64,000 bases of DNA from Planctomycetaceae bacterium (GCA_027487485.1 JAIYDN010000107.1:62001-126000); one strand, 5' to 3'. Counted from the stretch's first letter, positions 1 through 9,373 are shown. Translations and numbers: made by a program. Notes: generated by a model not told the origin, from the sequence alone.

Positions 1-645
1 GGAGCCGAGGACGCAAGAGAACACGCGACCGTCAGGCGACACTTGGCAATCGAGACTGACTTCCTGTGGTTGGAAGTTAGGAATCCGCTCGAGAGTTCCT
101 GTATCGAACAATTGAAGCCAATACTTGTTGTCATTCTTTACGATTAATCCGAGAGGTCCATTTCCATAGGCGCCAGCGAGGATATCAACGCACATGCCTT
201 TCCCGAAATCTCGGTGCTCAATCGTTAATTCGTGATTGAAAGTCTTCAGGTCGTATCTTGAAATTCTGCCGAGAAGTTTTGAAAGGAAAAACACTTTTGT
301 CGCCGTTCCAGCGACCCTTTCATCAAGAAAAGGTTCTTTGATTTGCATTTCGATTATCCGCAGTGTGGAAAAATCAAAAAGAAAGTGCGACCTTTGCTTT
401 CCAGCGAAAGCCAGAAATCGCCCTTTGCCCGCCAAGGATACTGACTGCCAAAAGTTTCCGTAATGAAGGTCAACGTTCAACCCACTTGATGAAAGTCGCT
501 TGACGGCAGCTTCTTTGTCATTTCCAACAGAAAGTTTTGCAAAAAACGGCAACGCAAGGAAAACCCAAAAAAACACGAGTCTTCGTTTCGATAACAATCC
601 CTCTTTAATGCGACTCTTCTCGCTTAGTTTTCTTTGTTCTGCCAT
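1..645 (-). CDS. Membrane-anchored or secreted beta-propeller-like protein (3' end outside window)
   Basis: The reading frame is open from an ATG at 645 to the window edge, giving 215 residues with the C-terminus missing. Residues about 20-42 hold a basic stretch followed by a hydrophobic segment (VFFWVFLALPFFAKL), a signal peptide or type II anchor. The rest is rich in short beta-strand blocks, including a late QVSPDGRVFSCVLG block of the WD40/YVTN type, so I infer a beta-propeller. It is divergent from the gene at 761, whose C-terminal half is similar in style. An alternative in-frame ATG at 687 would overlap a possible upstream start of that neighbour. No enzyme motif is visible and the function is unknown. 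Confidence 0.7.
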   Translation of the reverse strand, partial: MAEQRKLSEKSRIKEGLLSKRRLVFFWVFLALPFFAKLSVGNDKEAAVKRLSSSGLNVDLHYGNFWQSVSLAGKGRFLAFAGKQRSHFLFDFSTLRIIEMQIKEPFLDERVAGTATKVFFLSKLLGRISRYDLKTFNHELTIEHRDFGKGMCVDILAGAYGNGPLGLIVKNDNKYWLQLFDTGTLERIPNFQPQEVSLDCQVSPDGRVFSCVLGS

Positions 646-760
646 ATCGACGGTCGCCAATAAACCATTTGCATCAGATTGAAGCATGATATTACACTAT
701 TGCGAATCGCATTGGAACGAGCCATATGCGCGATGCTCCCAAATCGAATCGAAACAAAAC

Positions 761-3598
761 ATGGAAAGAAGTGAAGATTCTGAGGCAAATAGTCCCGGTG
801 TGCCGGACTTGCAAGATCTTGATTTTCAAGAATATCATGTCGCCCAGATACCGCTCACGCCCCGTCTAGTCGAAGAGCAGGTTGAGACAACGAACCCTTT
901 GAGAGAATTTTCGTTTTCCATTGGAGTAAAACAGCTCGCTGCGATTGCTTTAATAGGTGGTTGTGTGTTGCTGTTGTTCGTGGCGATCTTGAGTTACTTT
1001 GGAGCCGTTTTCTTTTGGTCCTTCGCTCCTTCCGAAGGCTATCTTTCGGATTCCTTGCCGAAGTTCGAAGTTGCGAATCAAACGGACGGAGAGTCTGGCG
1101 AATCGAATTCTTCTTCAAGCGACCATCTACCACAAAATGCAAATGAAGGTGCTATTCGTCCTGCTGGGAAAATCATTGACGATCGTGCGATGAGTGGCAA
1201 GGAAACAGATAAGCAAACAACTATCGTTTCGGAGATCGAATTGCCTCAACTACCAACGTTTGAACGCGAGGATTCTCCCGTAGCTTCCCCTGATCTGAAT
1301 GAATCGAAGGTACCTGAAAACGAGTTGGCCTTGACGGACTCGTTGTCGAAGCGAATTAAGAATGCGATTGTGACCGTTAACGGCAGGTTTGGCCCAATGG
1401 CTGGGCTCTTAGTAGCCAAGATAGACAAAACGGGCTACGTCGTAGTATCAGATCGTATAGTTGAGTTCAAGCCTGCAACGGGTACGCCTCTAACTTGTTA
1501 CTTCGGTCATGAGTCACGCCAAGTGTTCTCTTGCGAATGCAAAGCCGATGGTTTGCGAACCTATGGAGGTCTATGCATTCTATGCATCACACATGAGAAT
1601 CTCCCTGAACCCGTCGATCTGGAATCAGTTGCTTCGCCCAGCGAGGGGCTCGCGGTGAAGGTGTTGGCCCTTCAGAATGACTTTTACGCTGGTGAAAGGC
1701 TAGTTGACTCCGGAAGTATCCCAGAGATTCCTTGCTCGATTCTGAAAACTAAATCCGATAGTGCGGGGGTGGTCGAACGAATTCAATTAAGTCAATTGAT
1801 TGACCACCGCTATTCAGGAGGAGCTGTTGTTGACAACGATGGGAAATTGGTCGGTATCGCATTTCCGAGCTCGATTGACAATAACGGCAAAGTCCTTCGT
1901 GATTTGGTCGTGCCGCAAACAACTATTTCAACAATGTTGCAAGGAACTGTCGCCAGCGATTTCGGTGGGATGGATAAGTACAACAATCCTGATGGAGTTG
2001 GGTTGCAAGCAGACCTCATTGATCCGTATGGCCGTATCCAGTCCGTCATGGCGATTGTTTGCGAAAAGGAATCGTTACCTCCCGATTGGAACGATCGCAC
2101 TCCGGAGCTGATAGCTGGACCAGGCATTTTGAGTTGCGAGCTAGAAATTCAACGAATTACAAAGCAGCCTAGTGCCGCCAACTCACTGAAGTTAGTGCTT
2201 GGCGATAAGGAACTGTTTTATCAAATTCAGATTAAACGGTCGGATGGTTCAACGCAGTGTTACCCCATATCCAAGTTCCTCAAGGACAAGCCTCATTTTG
2301 AAAGCAAACGATTCGATTGGACAGCTCCTGAAGAGGTGAATTCGCAAACGCCCCCAAGGCCTTGTCTGATCACTTCCCAGGCCAACACCGTTGCTCAGTT
2401 GGGTCGATTTCATGCTGACTGCGAATCGCTTCTTCCTTTCTTGGCAATATCCAGCGATAACGACCACCTCTTTGTTGGCAGTAAGGAAGGTACAATCATC
2501 GCGTTTTCTACCGAGGATAGAAGCGAAGTTGCCCGTCACGTGTTGAGTGGGCCTTGCATATTCTTCGGCCTGTCTAAAGCAGGATTAGTGGCGGTGAATA
2601 AGAATGCAGTTACCGTCCTCAATACAAACAATCTCCAAACAATAAGAAAATTCGCTGTCGCGGACGTGGGTGAACTGGCATGCAATCCCAATTGCGATTG
2701 GGCATACTTTCTGCGCCACGATGACTCTAAGTTGATAGCCATATCGTTAAACTCGGGAGATGTCTTTCCGTTTGAAGAAAAGATCGATGTCGAGCTGAAG
2801 TTTCCCGTACTTTCCAACGATGGAAGGTATCTTGTTGCCTTCAACGGACGATTCGACGATTGTGTTCGATATCGTATCGATGGGAACAAACTAAAATTGG
2901 TCCAAAGAACTTCAGAGATTCATCCAAGTATTCGAAAAGTGGCTATGTTCTCGGTTTTCGGACATAGAGCATTGCCCGTCGATAATCGTCAGGAAAATCA
3001 GAAATCGACGCCGATACCGCTTGATTCTTTCGAGCAATCCGCTTCCAGTACGAAGACTGGCGAGCACTCCGCTCCGGGCTTTGGCGTTTTAGACCCAGTT
3101 ACCGATCGAATCTACGGGAATCGGCCTGAATCATCGAATCAACCATCGTTGACCGTTTGGTCGAGTCAGACCGCTGAAAGCACTTACTCTCTCGCGGGAC
3201 AGGAGCATTACCGCAGCCGGGATGACGGTATCAAGACGATCATCGCCCATCCAAAAGGAAATCAAGTAGTTGTTTTGACCAATTATCAGTTGTTGTCCCT
3301 TATATTGGGAGAAACAAGCAACAAGTCAACGGATGCTACGTCGAACAGCAGCGAAGTTAACTCGGCAAAGAGTGTCGTAAGTATTCCATTGCCTATTACC
3401 AAAGAATTGCCGAATTCATCCTCCGTAATTCGAACATGGAAAGACAAATCGGGGCTTTTTGAAGTCGATGCGAAAGTGGTAGAAGTCGATCAAACTGGCG
3501 TTGTACTTTTGGAGCGAGCGAACGGATCACAGGTCGAGATTGATCTTGATCAGCTTAGCGAATCAGACCAGCTGCTTATCAATAGCATGCGTCGCTAG
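761..3598 (+). CDS. Membrane protein: degenerate trypsin-like domain, beta-propeller, SHD1 domain
   Basis: A 945-residue protein if started at the ATG at 761 (MERSEDSE); an in-frame ATG at 686 adds 25 atypical residues. An acidic cytoplasmic tail precedes one membrane segment (around LAAIALIGGCVLLLFVAIL, residues 60-85) and a linker. A trypsin/HtrA-like fold follows, with YSGGAVVDNDGKLVGIAF matching the block around the catalytic Ser. The strand where HtrA proteins carry TNNHVV reads VVSDRIVEF, so the catalytic His is missing. Next come WD40-like blocks (AISSDNDHLFVGSKEGTIIAF). The end (RTWKDKSGLFEVDAKVVEVD to LDQLSESD) matches the SHD1 domain common in planctomycetes. Inferred role: non-enzymatic binding or sensing at the envelope. 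Confidence 0.75.
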   Translation: MERSEDSEANSPGVPDLQDLDFQEYHVAQIPLTPRLVEEQVETTNPLREFSFSIGVKQLAAIALIGGCVLLLFVAILSYFGAVFFWSFAPSEGYLSDSLPKFEVANQTDGESGESNSSSSDHLPQNANEGAIRPAGKIIDDRAMSGKETDKQTTIVSEIELPQLPTFEREDSPVASPDLNESKVPENELALTDSLSKRIKNAIVTVNGRFGPMAGLLVAKIDKTGYVVVSDRIVEFKPATGTPLTCYFGHESRQVFSCECKADGLRTYGGLCILCITHENLPEPVDLESVASPSEGLAVKVLALQNDFYAGERLVDSGSIPEIPCSILKTKSDSAGVVERIQLSQLIDHRYSGGAVVDNDGKLVGIAFPSSIDNNGKVLRDLVVPQTTISTMLQGTVASDFGGMDKYNNPDGVGLQADLIDPYGRIQSVMAIVCEKESLPPDWNDRTPELIAGPGILSCELEIQRITKQPSAANSLKLVLGDKELFYQIQIKRSDGSTQCYPISKFLKDKPHFESKRFDWTAPEEVNSQTPPRPCLITSQANTVAQLGRFHADCESLLPFLAISSDNDHLFVGSKEGTIIAFSTEDRSEVARHVLSGPCIFFGLSKAGLVAVNKNAVTVLNTNNLQTIRKFAVADVGELACNPNCDWAYFLRHDDSKLIAISLNSGDVFPFEEKIDVELKFPVLSNDGRYLVAFNGRFDDCVRYRIDGNKLKLVQRTSEIHPSIRKVAMFSVFGHRALPVDNRQENQKSTPIPLDSFEQSASSTKTGEHSAPGFGVLDPVTDRIYGNRPESSNQPSLTVWSSQTAESTYSLAGQEHYRSRDDGIKTIIAHPKGNQVVVLTNYQLLSLILGETSNKSTDATSNSSEVNSAKSVVSIPLPITKELPNSSSVIRTWKDKSGLFEVDAKVVEVDQTGVVLLERANGSQVEIDLDQLSESDQLLINSMRR

Positions 3599-3666
3599 TT
3601 GCCAAACCCATTCTGCGACTATCGACAGATCCGTTCTGCTGACCGACTTGGATCCAATGATATACC

Positions 3667-3943
3667 ATGATTTTCAAGACAAAACTTGATGTAAACCCGG
3701 CATCGCTAACGAATGATTCGCTTGATCTGGAATGTGAAATCCAAGTCAACTTAAACTATCGCCTATGTGATCAAGGACGTCCAATATCTGAAACAATTCG
3801 ACCTGTCTAAACTCGGTAAGAGAACCGTTGATCAGGCGGTTGAAATGATCGAGAAATTGCATCATGAATCCACTGCAGGCAATTACGCAACCAGTGGTTG
3901 CGGCCCTTCGGTCGGTATCATGCTCTGCTTGCCAATGTATTAG
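3667..3943 (+). pseudogene. Small gene broken by a single-base frameshift, family unknown
   Basis: An ATG at 3667 opens a frame reading MIFKTKLDVNPASLTND onward. From about 3761 a second frame, offset by one base, continues as AYVIKDVQYLKQFDLSKLG to a TAG at 3941. Dropping one A from the TTAAACT run at 3751..3757 joins them into one protein of about 91 residues (junction EIQVNLTIAYVIKDV). Both halves have normal protein composition, which favours one ancestral gene over two chance frames. I do not recognise the family. A sequencing error at the A run would give the same picture. Confidence 0.4.
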
Positions 3944-3966
3944 GGGCGAAGTCGGTTAGTAACGAG

Positions 3967-6900
3967 TTAACCAGGATGGATTCTTTCCCAGCGTTTGGCT
4001 CGTTCAAGGGTCTTTACGAAGATGGCTTTATTCAGGCTTGATGGAAAGGTTTCTGATTGCCTAAGCCGACTTAATTGACTGGCTAGTTTAGCCGCCTTGG
4101 ATTTGTCTCCCAGTGGAGTTAACCGCTCGCGAATACTGGGGGTTATTTCCGCACCAAGCGTCATCGCGCTTTCAAGCATCTGGGCTAGGATCAAGTGGAT
4201 GTCACTCGGCAGTTCGGGCGATGTTTCGATGTATCGCGCAAGCGTTTGAAGCACGATCCAATGATGTAACGGTGAAACTTGGGCGGCTTCGTTGAAGGCC
4301 TTGAGCGTGCGATTCAGTTTCAAGTAACTTTGGCAGCCAGCCATCGCCTCTCCAAGCCGTTCTGGAATGACCAGCAGACGCTCGATGGCTTCGATCAGCG
4401 CATCCAGAGCTGCAATTCGAGTTTCATTGCGGTCATTGGACGTCGCGAGCAGGCATAATCGACAGGCTTCGCTTGACCAAGTTGCCTCGGGATCAAATAG
4501 GTGAGCCATGTGCCCAGCTAAACAGCTAGCCTCGGTATCCATCGGGTTCGCCATCGCTTCCCACGAGTTGACCCATTGGTGGTCCAACAAGTTTGGATCG
4601 AAGGATGAAATAGAAGTCGGATTGGTTGAAAGTGCCTTTTCGGCAAGAGAAAAAGGAACCGTAGGGTCGTCTGTCAGGGCTCCGTCCACAGAGATAATTT
4701 GTTGGTCATCGATCTTGGCTCGCGCGATCGGTAATCTTGGCGTGTAATGCGAGTCTGCTAACGAAATGACTCGCGCACGTTCCGCCGCGATCATGACCGC
4801 TTCAATTCCCCAGCCTCCATTATTGGAAAGCTCGCAATCGTCCCCCAGGGCATACCGTAACGGGACGCCTCCGTTGTAGTGATCTGGCTCGCCAAGCATC
4901 CCAAGCGCATCGCTTCGTCCATCTGGTGTCAATCGAAGTATTGCTTGGGCTAAATCGTAATGACTTGGTAACTCACGGTGTTTCGCATAGCTGCTGTTAA
5001 GACGCTCGACCAAAATCACTGGATCGAGCCACCCACCCTTGTGAGTGGGCAACGCTAACATGGGCATTGGCGCGTCTGGTCGTCGAGCGTACGGGTTCCG
5101 GGACTCAACCAAATTGTTTTGGATGCTGCTGATTCTTTCGCGTAGAAACCAACCTCGCATGTTATACCAATGAACCGTGCTAGTTCGCGCTATTGTTGGC
5201 AAACCCAGCCAAGCCATAAGCAACTGGGGAAAGCCAATATTGATACTATAGTACAGCACTTCTTGATTATGGTTCTCGGCGCGGTTTGCAATGCGTTGTC
5301 GAAGTGCTCCAACTCGTAAATCAAAATCGTCCGGTCTCTCGTTATGGAAACGGCAGATTCCATCGAGCACTCGCTCTAAGTCCATGATGTCACTGATTTG
5401 CTCAATGACGGACGAAACCAAGGCAATCAATTCGTCTAGTGACTGAACTGGCTTGATCTGGCAGGAAGGATCGCATCGCGGCGCAACATGTTTGTCTAGT
5501 GGATGAACCATGGGCTGGGCGTTATTGTTCAGCGCAGCAAGGGCCGCATTTAGTTGCGATTGGTGGCGAAGCATTTCGGGAAGAGCCGAGGCTTGCTTGA
5601 GCAGTTCGCTATCGGTTGTTACTGCGTCACGGATTGCATGCTCCGTTTTTGACTCGGACGAAGGATTCGATTTCGATTTTGCCCGAGGGGAGGCTGATTT
5701 ATCGACAGACGATTTTGGTGCCACGTTTCCTTGGAGGCAAGACTGCAGCAGCATATCTAATTTCGGTCGAACGGCGACTGCAACGCCTTCTTTCATGCTC
5801 GCTAACTCGTTCGCGTCTTCTTGATCGATCAACTTGTGGTTGGACTCAAGTACGGCGATCGCTTCTGCTTGTATGTCCGCGTTGGAGTGTCGAATGGCTG
5901 GTATGATCGCTTTCACTGCTTTGGGTTTGCACTCTGGTAACTGCTTCATGAGTTTCACAGCCAACTTCAGCGCGGCACTCGGTTGAGATTTTTTGTCGAC
6001 TAAAAACGCATTGGGCATCGAATCCAAATAAGAGTCAGCATCGAGCCGATTCGCTGTCTGGAGTTTTGAAATCGCATTCAAGGCGTTGCTAACGACGGTG
6101 GAATTGCTGGAGGCTAGCAGTTGCAGGTACTGGTCGACCAGTAACACTCTTTCTTCTAACGTCGGTTCGAGCATCTCGTGAAATTTCCCAAAACCGCTCA
6201 GTGTGGTCGGCGCGAGCGGCAGAGTCATCCCATCGAGGCTTCGCTTCAAGAGCCGCATACGGTCTAGTTTGCCGTCTTGACTGAATTCAATCAGTGCTGT
6301 CCCCCATTCCTTTAATCGATAACGAAATGCGTCGGAATCGATATCAAACAATCGCCAGATATCGTGTTCCAACAATTCAAGATCAGCTGCAATCAGTTCC
6401 TTGATCGATCGAAAGGATTCGGGTTCCGTATCATCAGAAAGTTCTTCAGCTTCTGCTGCGTCGATGTGGGTAGAGTACGAAAAAAAAGGAAATACGGCTG
6501 CCATCCGAGCGTAGTACTCGGGCGAATCATTCGAGGGCAACGCACCGGCGCGGATGAGCCCTCGTTCAACGTACCAGTTCGGTATTGGGTACTCATTCCG
6601 CCATTCCTTCTCCAGCCACTTTCCAAGCCAAGGTGGTCTTCGCGCCGCAAGAACCTTCAGGATCTGATGTGGCATGTCCTGCAAATCGGTGCGAGACCAT
6701 CCACAGGACGCGTCTGTGCTTTCCAAGAAGCGTTGATCGCAAAGCGCTACTGCCATCAATTGAGCTGCCCAACGTGGGCAACGCCAATCACGATAGGTTT
6801 GCTCTTTGATCGTTTTCATCAGTTCCAAAATCTCGTCGCGGTCTGGCTCTTCGGTCGGTATTGCGTCGGCCTTAAATCCTGGACTCCAGTAACGATTCAA

Positions 6901-7062
6901 CCAATAGCAGAGCTTTGCTGCGTAACCGGACAGCGGAGTACGTTCTGCTTCTGTCATTGAAGCGAGCGCGTTACACATCGCTGCGGAATCGCCTTGGATC
7001 ACAAGTGTTTTCAAATCAACGGTCGTTAAGGTGGGCGTTACGGTGGGCGTTACGGGGGGCAT
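3967..7062 (-). CDS. DUF6493-like large helical repeat protein, partner of the SWIM gene
   Basis: A 1031-residue soluble protein with no signal peptide. The middle (roughly residues 300-440) is made of HEAT-like helix pairs (ALNAISKLQTANRL, AIIPAIRHSNADIQAEAIAVLESN). A charged, low-complexity Ser/Lys linker lies near 460-490. The C-terminal half has LPTHKGGWLDPVILVERL and DALGMLGEPDHYNGG, which I associate with the DUF6493 family from memory. The start overlaps the end of the SWIM gene by 13 bp, so the two are probably translationally coupled. The N-terminal TPTVTPT stretch comes from a 12-bp repeat (GTGGGCGTTACG) near 7030. Known context: SWIM and such repeat proteins occur in predicted MoxR/VWA conflict systems. 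No MoxR or VWA gene is adjacent here. Confidence 0.7.
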   Translation of the reverse strand: MPPVTPTVTPTLTTVDLKTLVIQGDSAAMCNALASMTEAERTPLSGYAAKLCYWLNRYWSPGFKADAIPTEEPDRDEILELMKTIKEQTYRDWRCPRWAAQLMAVALCDQRFLESTDASCGWSRTDLQDMPHQILKVLAARRPPWLGKWLEKEWRNEYPIPNWYVERGLIRAGALPSNDSPEYYARMAAVFPFFSYSTHIDAAEAEELSDDTEPESFRSIKELIAADLELLEHDIWRLFDIDSDAFRYRLKEWGTALIEFSQDGKLDRMRLLKRSLDGMTLPLAPTTLSGFGKFHEMLEPTLEERVLLVDQYLQLLASSNSTVVSNALNAISKLQTANRLDADSYLDSMPNAFLVDKKSQPSAALKLAVKLMKQLPECKPKAVKAIIPAIRHSNADIQAEAIAVLESNHKLIDQEDANELASMKEGVAVAVRPKLDMLLQSCLQGNVAPKSSVDKSASPRAKSKSNPSSESKTEHAIRDAVTTDSELLKQASALPEMLRHQSQLNAALAALNNNAQPMVHPLDKHVAPRCDPSCQIKPVQSLDELIALVSSVIEQISDIMDLERVLDGICRFHNERPDDFDLRVGALRQRIANRAENHNQEVLYYSINIGFPQLLMAWLGLPTIARTSTVHWYNMRGWFLRERISSIQNNLVESRNPYARRPDAPMPMLALPTHKGGWLDPVILVERLNSSYAKHRELPSHYDLAQAILRLTPDGRSDALGMLGEPDHYNGGVPLRYALGDDCELSNNGGWGIEAVMIAAERARVISLADSHYTPRLPIARAKIDDQQIISVDGALTDDPTVPFSLAEKALSTNPTSISSFDPNLLDHQWVNSWEAMANPMDTEASCLAGHMAHLFDPEATWSSEACRLCLLATSNDRNETRIAALDALIEAIERLLVIPERLGEAMAGCQSYLKLNRTLKAFNEAAQVSPLHHWIVLQTLARYIETSPELPSDIHLILAQMLESAMTLGAEITPSIRERLTPLGDKSKAAKLASQLSRLRQSETFPSSLNKAIFVKTLERAKRWERIHPG

Positions 7063-8438
7063 TGTGCTTCACTTTCTTGTTTCATTCGAGCTGCTAAAAT
7101 GTGTTTGCAAGGCCCTCGTTCACTTTGATGCTTGCTGTACCAAACGCAAGTGCATCGATCGTGGTCGTCGGACAATAGTACAAGATGCTGTGTTCCGCTG
7201 CCTTGAACCATCCATTCCGATTGGTTGTCCGAAATTACTTTGTGCTGATGGACGGCATCTTCTTTCACTAGCTTTCTTGCTGCTAGCAGGCGTGGTTGTA
7301 AAGATTCTATCAAGTCCAATTGAAACGGAAGTTCGCGGTGGTAGTAGCAACCATTCGAAAGATCGAATCCCACAAGACCGCGTGTTGCCAGCGCGTCCAG
7401 CGCACCGCAGATCTCGTGCTTCGGTAATCCAAACTTGGTCGATAGTGTATTGGGATCGATTGAACCCTGCCAATTCAGATAGGATTTGACATGATCAAAC
7501 GCATTCTGCCAGTTTTCGCTGGCCAATGCACTCAGTACTTGTCCTTCGCCCGAAAAGCCGCGATACAATTCTGGGCTGAGTGCGATCTGGAACTGGCTGG
7601 TCGCTAGGTCGAGGCACCAGACGCTAACGCCTGATTGGAGATCGCTCCAAATGGTTGCTTCGCCCTTCCCGTGTCGCAAAAGCGGCTCGATCGAGCGCAG
7701 TCGTTCCGTTCCAGAAATGCAGATCGCATTGTCAGACTTTCGGCTGGTAAGTCGTAACGATCTGCCAGCTGAAATAGCCCAAATGGCCTCCGTGCGAGCT
7801 GCGTTTCGTGGCAAAGCGCGAATGAATTGAAGCAATTGACTGACAGGCATGGACGTCACGCGAGTTGCTTTCGATAGGTACGCTTGCACTTCGCAAAAAC
7901 CGCGAATCCAACGTAACGGAAGCTTTACCTTCTTCTCGATGTACTCTTGTTGATCAACGTGGACTGCGACCTGTTGTGCGCCAATCGAGAGCCGAACGTT
8001 TTGCGAAGCGCGAATTCTTGCCAAGCTGTTTCGCAAAGGATCATTGATGTCGATGTTGGTTGTGCCGCGTCCTGTGATTGGCTTGCGAAACGCAGATTCT
8101 TGAAACACAGCTTGGACATAGACTCCAACGCAGCCACTGAAACCTTCAAACCGAAGGGTGCCCTCCCCGCAGGTAACAACGGGGTCCAGCAAACCTGCTT
8201 TGGGAAGAAAGAAATGGGTCCGGACGATATTCGCCAAGCATAACAAGGACTCGGCAAAGGTCACCGGATCGACCAGCGTCGCATCTAAAAACTGAGGATG
8301 GGAATCGACGCTGGAGGTGGCTAGCCGAAGGAAGGGTTCATTGGGATTTGAATCCGCAATGTTGCTTGGATGGGCGTATCGATAAGTATAGTCTAAGCTC
8401 TGTAAGCTCATGTCGTTAAGCCTGCCCAACCGAGCCAT
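7050..8438 (-). CDS. SWIM zinc finger protein
   Basis: A 462-residue soluble protein whose C-terminus holds the SWIM zinc-binding pattern: RCTCVWYSKHQ, then GPCKHILAARM, giving CxC...CxH. SWIM domains bind zinc and are thought to contact nucleic acid or protein. The rest is mixed alpha/beta with a central RSLRLTSRKSDNAICISGTERLRS stretch broken by short strands. It is the first gene of a two-gene unit with the DUF6493-like gene. The start at 8438 (MARLGRLND) was used; an internal Met at 8411 (MSLQSLDY) is an alternative. The SWIM motif is clear; the biological role is inference, possibly defence or protein quality control. Confidence 0.8.
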   Translation of the reverse strand: MARLGRLNDMSLQSLDYTYRYAHPSNIADSNPNEPFLRLATSSVDSHPQFLDATLVDPVTFAESLLCLANIVRTHFFLPKAGLLDPVVTCGEGTLRFEGFSGCVGVYVQAVFQESAFRKPITGRGTTNIDINDPLRNSLARIRASQNVRLSIGAQQVAVHVDQQEYIEKKVKLPLRWIRGFCEVQAYLSKATRVTSMPVSQLLQFIRALPRNAARTEAIWAISAGRSLRLTSRKSDNAICISGTERLRSIEPLLRHGKGEATIWSDLQSGVSVWCLDLATSQFQIALSPELYRGFSGEGQVLSALASENWQNAFDHVKSYLNWQGSIDPNTLSTKFGLPKHEICGALDALATRGLVGFDLSNGCYYHRELPFQLDLIESLQPRLLAARKLVKEDAVHQHKVISDNQSEWMVQGSGTQHLVLLSDDHDRCTCVWYSKHQSERGPCKHILAARMKQESEAQCPP

Positions 8439-8508
8439 CGTTTGCGGAGATACGTGTTTCCATAATGCATAGGACCGCAGTTGCTCAATCGCATGTCATG
8501 AGTAACCA

Positions 8509-8793
8509 CTAAAGGAATGGAAACTCATGGTCGCCGCGTCGAATGCGAACGATTTCCAAAGTCCCATCTTTTTCGCGGAAGAAGATGATGTAGCTTCCGA
8601 CGTAAGTCGAAGGAATACCGTCGCCAAGATCGCTTCGATCGTCACCGATGCCAGGGTGTTTCGCAGCTAAGCGGTACTTTGCACGAATTTTCTCAACCCA
8701 TTGTCTTGCGGCAAAAGGCTTGTCTTTGGCGATAAAGCGCACGATCTCGTTCAAATCATCCTTCGATAGGGCAGAGTATCGGAGGCTCAGCAT
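8509..8793 (-). CDS. ParE/RelE-superfamily toxin
   Basis: A 94-residue protein with the ParE layout: an N-terminal strand (LSLRYSALSKDDLNEIVRFI), two helices with AARQWVEKIRAKYRLAAKHPGIGDDRSDL, then C-terminal strands ending SYIIFFREKDGTLEIVRIRRGDHEF. Family members either poison DNA gyrase (ParE) or cut mRNA (RelE), and sequence alone does not decide which. The HPGIGDDR and VRIRRGDH blocks are typical of chromosomal ParE-like toxins. It lies 3 bp downstream of the antitoxin gene, the usual antitoxin-first order. Nothing looks truncated. Confidence 0.85.
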   Translation of the reverse strand: MLSLRYSALSKDDLNEIVRFIAKDKPFAARQWVEKIRAKYRLAAKHPGIGDDRSDLGDGIPSTYVGSYIIFFREKDGTLEIVRIRRGDHEFPFL

Positions 8794-8796
8794 TGG

Positions 8797-9045
8797 CTAT
8801 CCTCGATTGCTTGACGATTCAATTCGTCTGAGTTCGGCCTCAATTTCATCGAAAACAGCGTCTTCATCCAACGACTCACCACGATCGAGTTGGTCTACAC
8901 CTGCAGCGATTTTCTCTCGAAGTTCCTCTCGGCTTTTTAGTAATCGGATTCCATCAACGACCGCATCTTCTTCCGATTGGTATTTGCCTTGGGCTACAAG
9001 GCTCCTCACAAAATCGTTCGCTTCGACGGGCAAATTCAAATTCAT
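8797..9045 (-). CDS. ParD-like antitoxin
   Basis: An 82-residue protein if started at the ATG at 9045 (MNLNLPVEANDFVRS), chosen because a GGAGA lies about 10 bases upstream. The N-terminal strand and following helices (VRSLVAQGKYQSEEDAVVDG, IRLLKSREELREKI) match the ribbon-helix-helix antitoxins paired with ParE. The acidic C-terminal tail (LDEDAVFDEIEAELRRIE) would be the toxin-binding segment. Such antitoxins usually repress their own operon, so an operator is expected just upstream of 9045, though no clear palindrome is visible there. Confidence 0.82.
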   Translation of the reverse strand: MNLNLPVEANDFVRSLVAQGKYQSEEDAVVDGIRLLKSREELREKIAAGVDQLDRGESLDEDAVFDEIEAELRRIESSSNRG

Positions 9046-9256
9046 CGCTTGTCTCCACTGCAACCGGGATATCCAACACTATTCTGTAACCTGGCCGAGA
9101 GAGGTCAGATGGACGTACATATTGTAATTCCGACGCATTGGTGACGTCCATTGCCTACTCCCCCCTTGATGTCACAAAATGGGGAAAAGACGGCTAAGTA
9201 ATACGGCTGGAATCTAAAGGTCTCGTTGAACTAGCATATCATTTCTGGCGTGCCGT

Positions 9257-9290
9257 GCCGTAACTGAGTCCAAAGCGACTTGTTACGGCC
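9257..9290. repeat. GCCGTAAC palindromic repeat, short copy
   Basis: GCCGTAACTGAGTCCAAAGC followed by GACTTGTTACGGCC forms an imperfect palindrome with ends GCCGTAAC and GTTACGGC. The same block is the right half of the larger repeats at 26365, 27178 and 27438, where it reads CTGCGTCCAAAGCGACTTG in its centre. It lies in the gene-free stretch 9046..9731 together with a DUF1697 relic and a 72-bp palindrome. No coding potential. Confidence 0.8.
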
Positions 9291-9320
9291 AACGACTGCC
9301 GCCGGCGGTCAACTGGAACG

Positions 9321-9373
9321 GTGCCAACAACCGGACATAACTGCGCAACCATCCACAAATAATCTGACATGCT
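9321..9373 (+). pseudogene. Relic of a DUF1697 gene 3' end
   Basis: Read from 9321 the DNA gives VPTTGHNCATIHK, a stop, then SDML. The intact DUF1697 gene downstream ends VPTTARNYTTIHNLSEML, so these are the same segment at different stages of decay. The bases just upstream (GGTCAACTGGAACG) also match the intact gene (CAACTGGTCTTGAACG) with small deletions. The DNA after both copies stays similar for about 200 bp, through the 72-bp palindromes. This marks an old tandem duplication whose first copy is lost apart from this tail. Confidence 0.65.

Noticed and set aside
236-682. Two short plus-strand frames near the left edge
   Set aside because: They are antisense to the partial propeller gene, which has the better composition and a signal segment.
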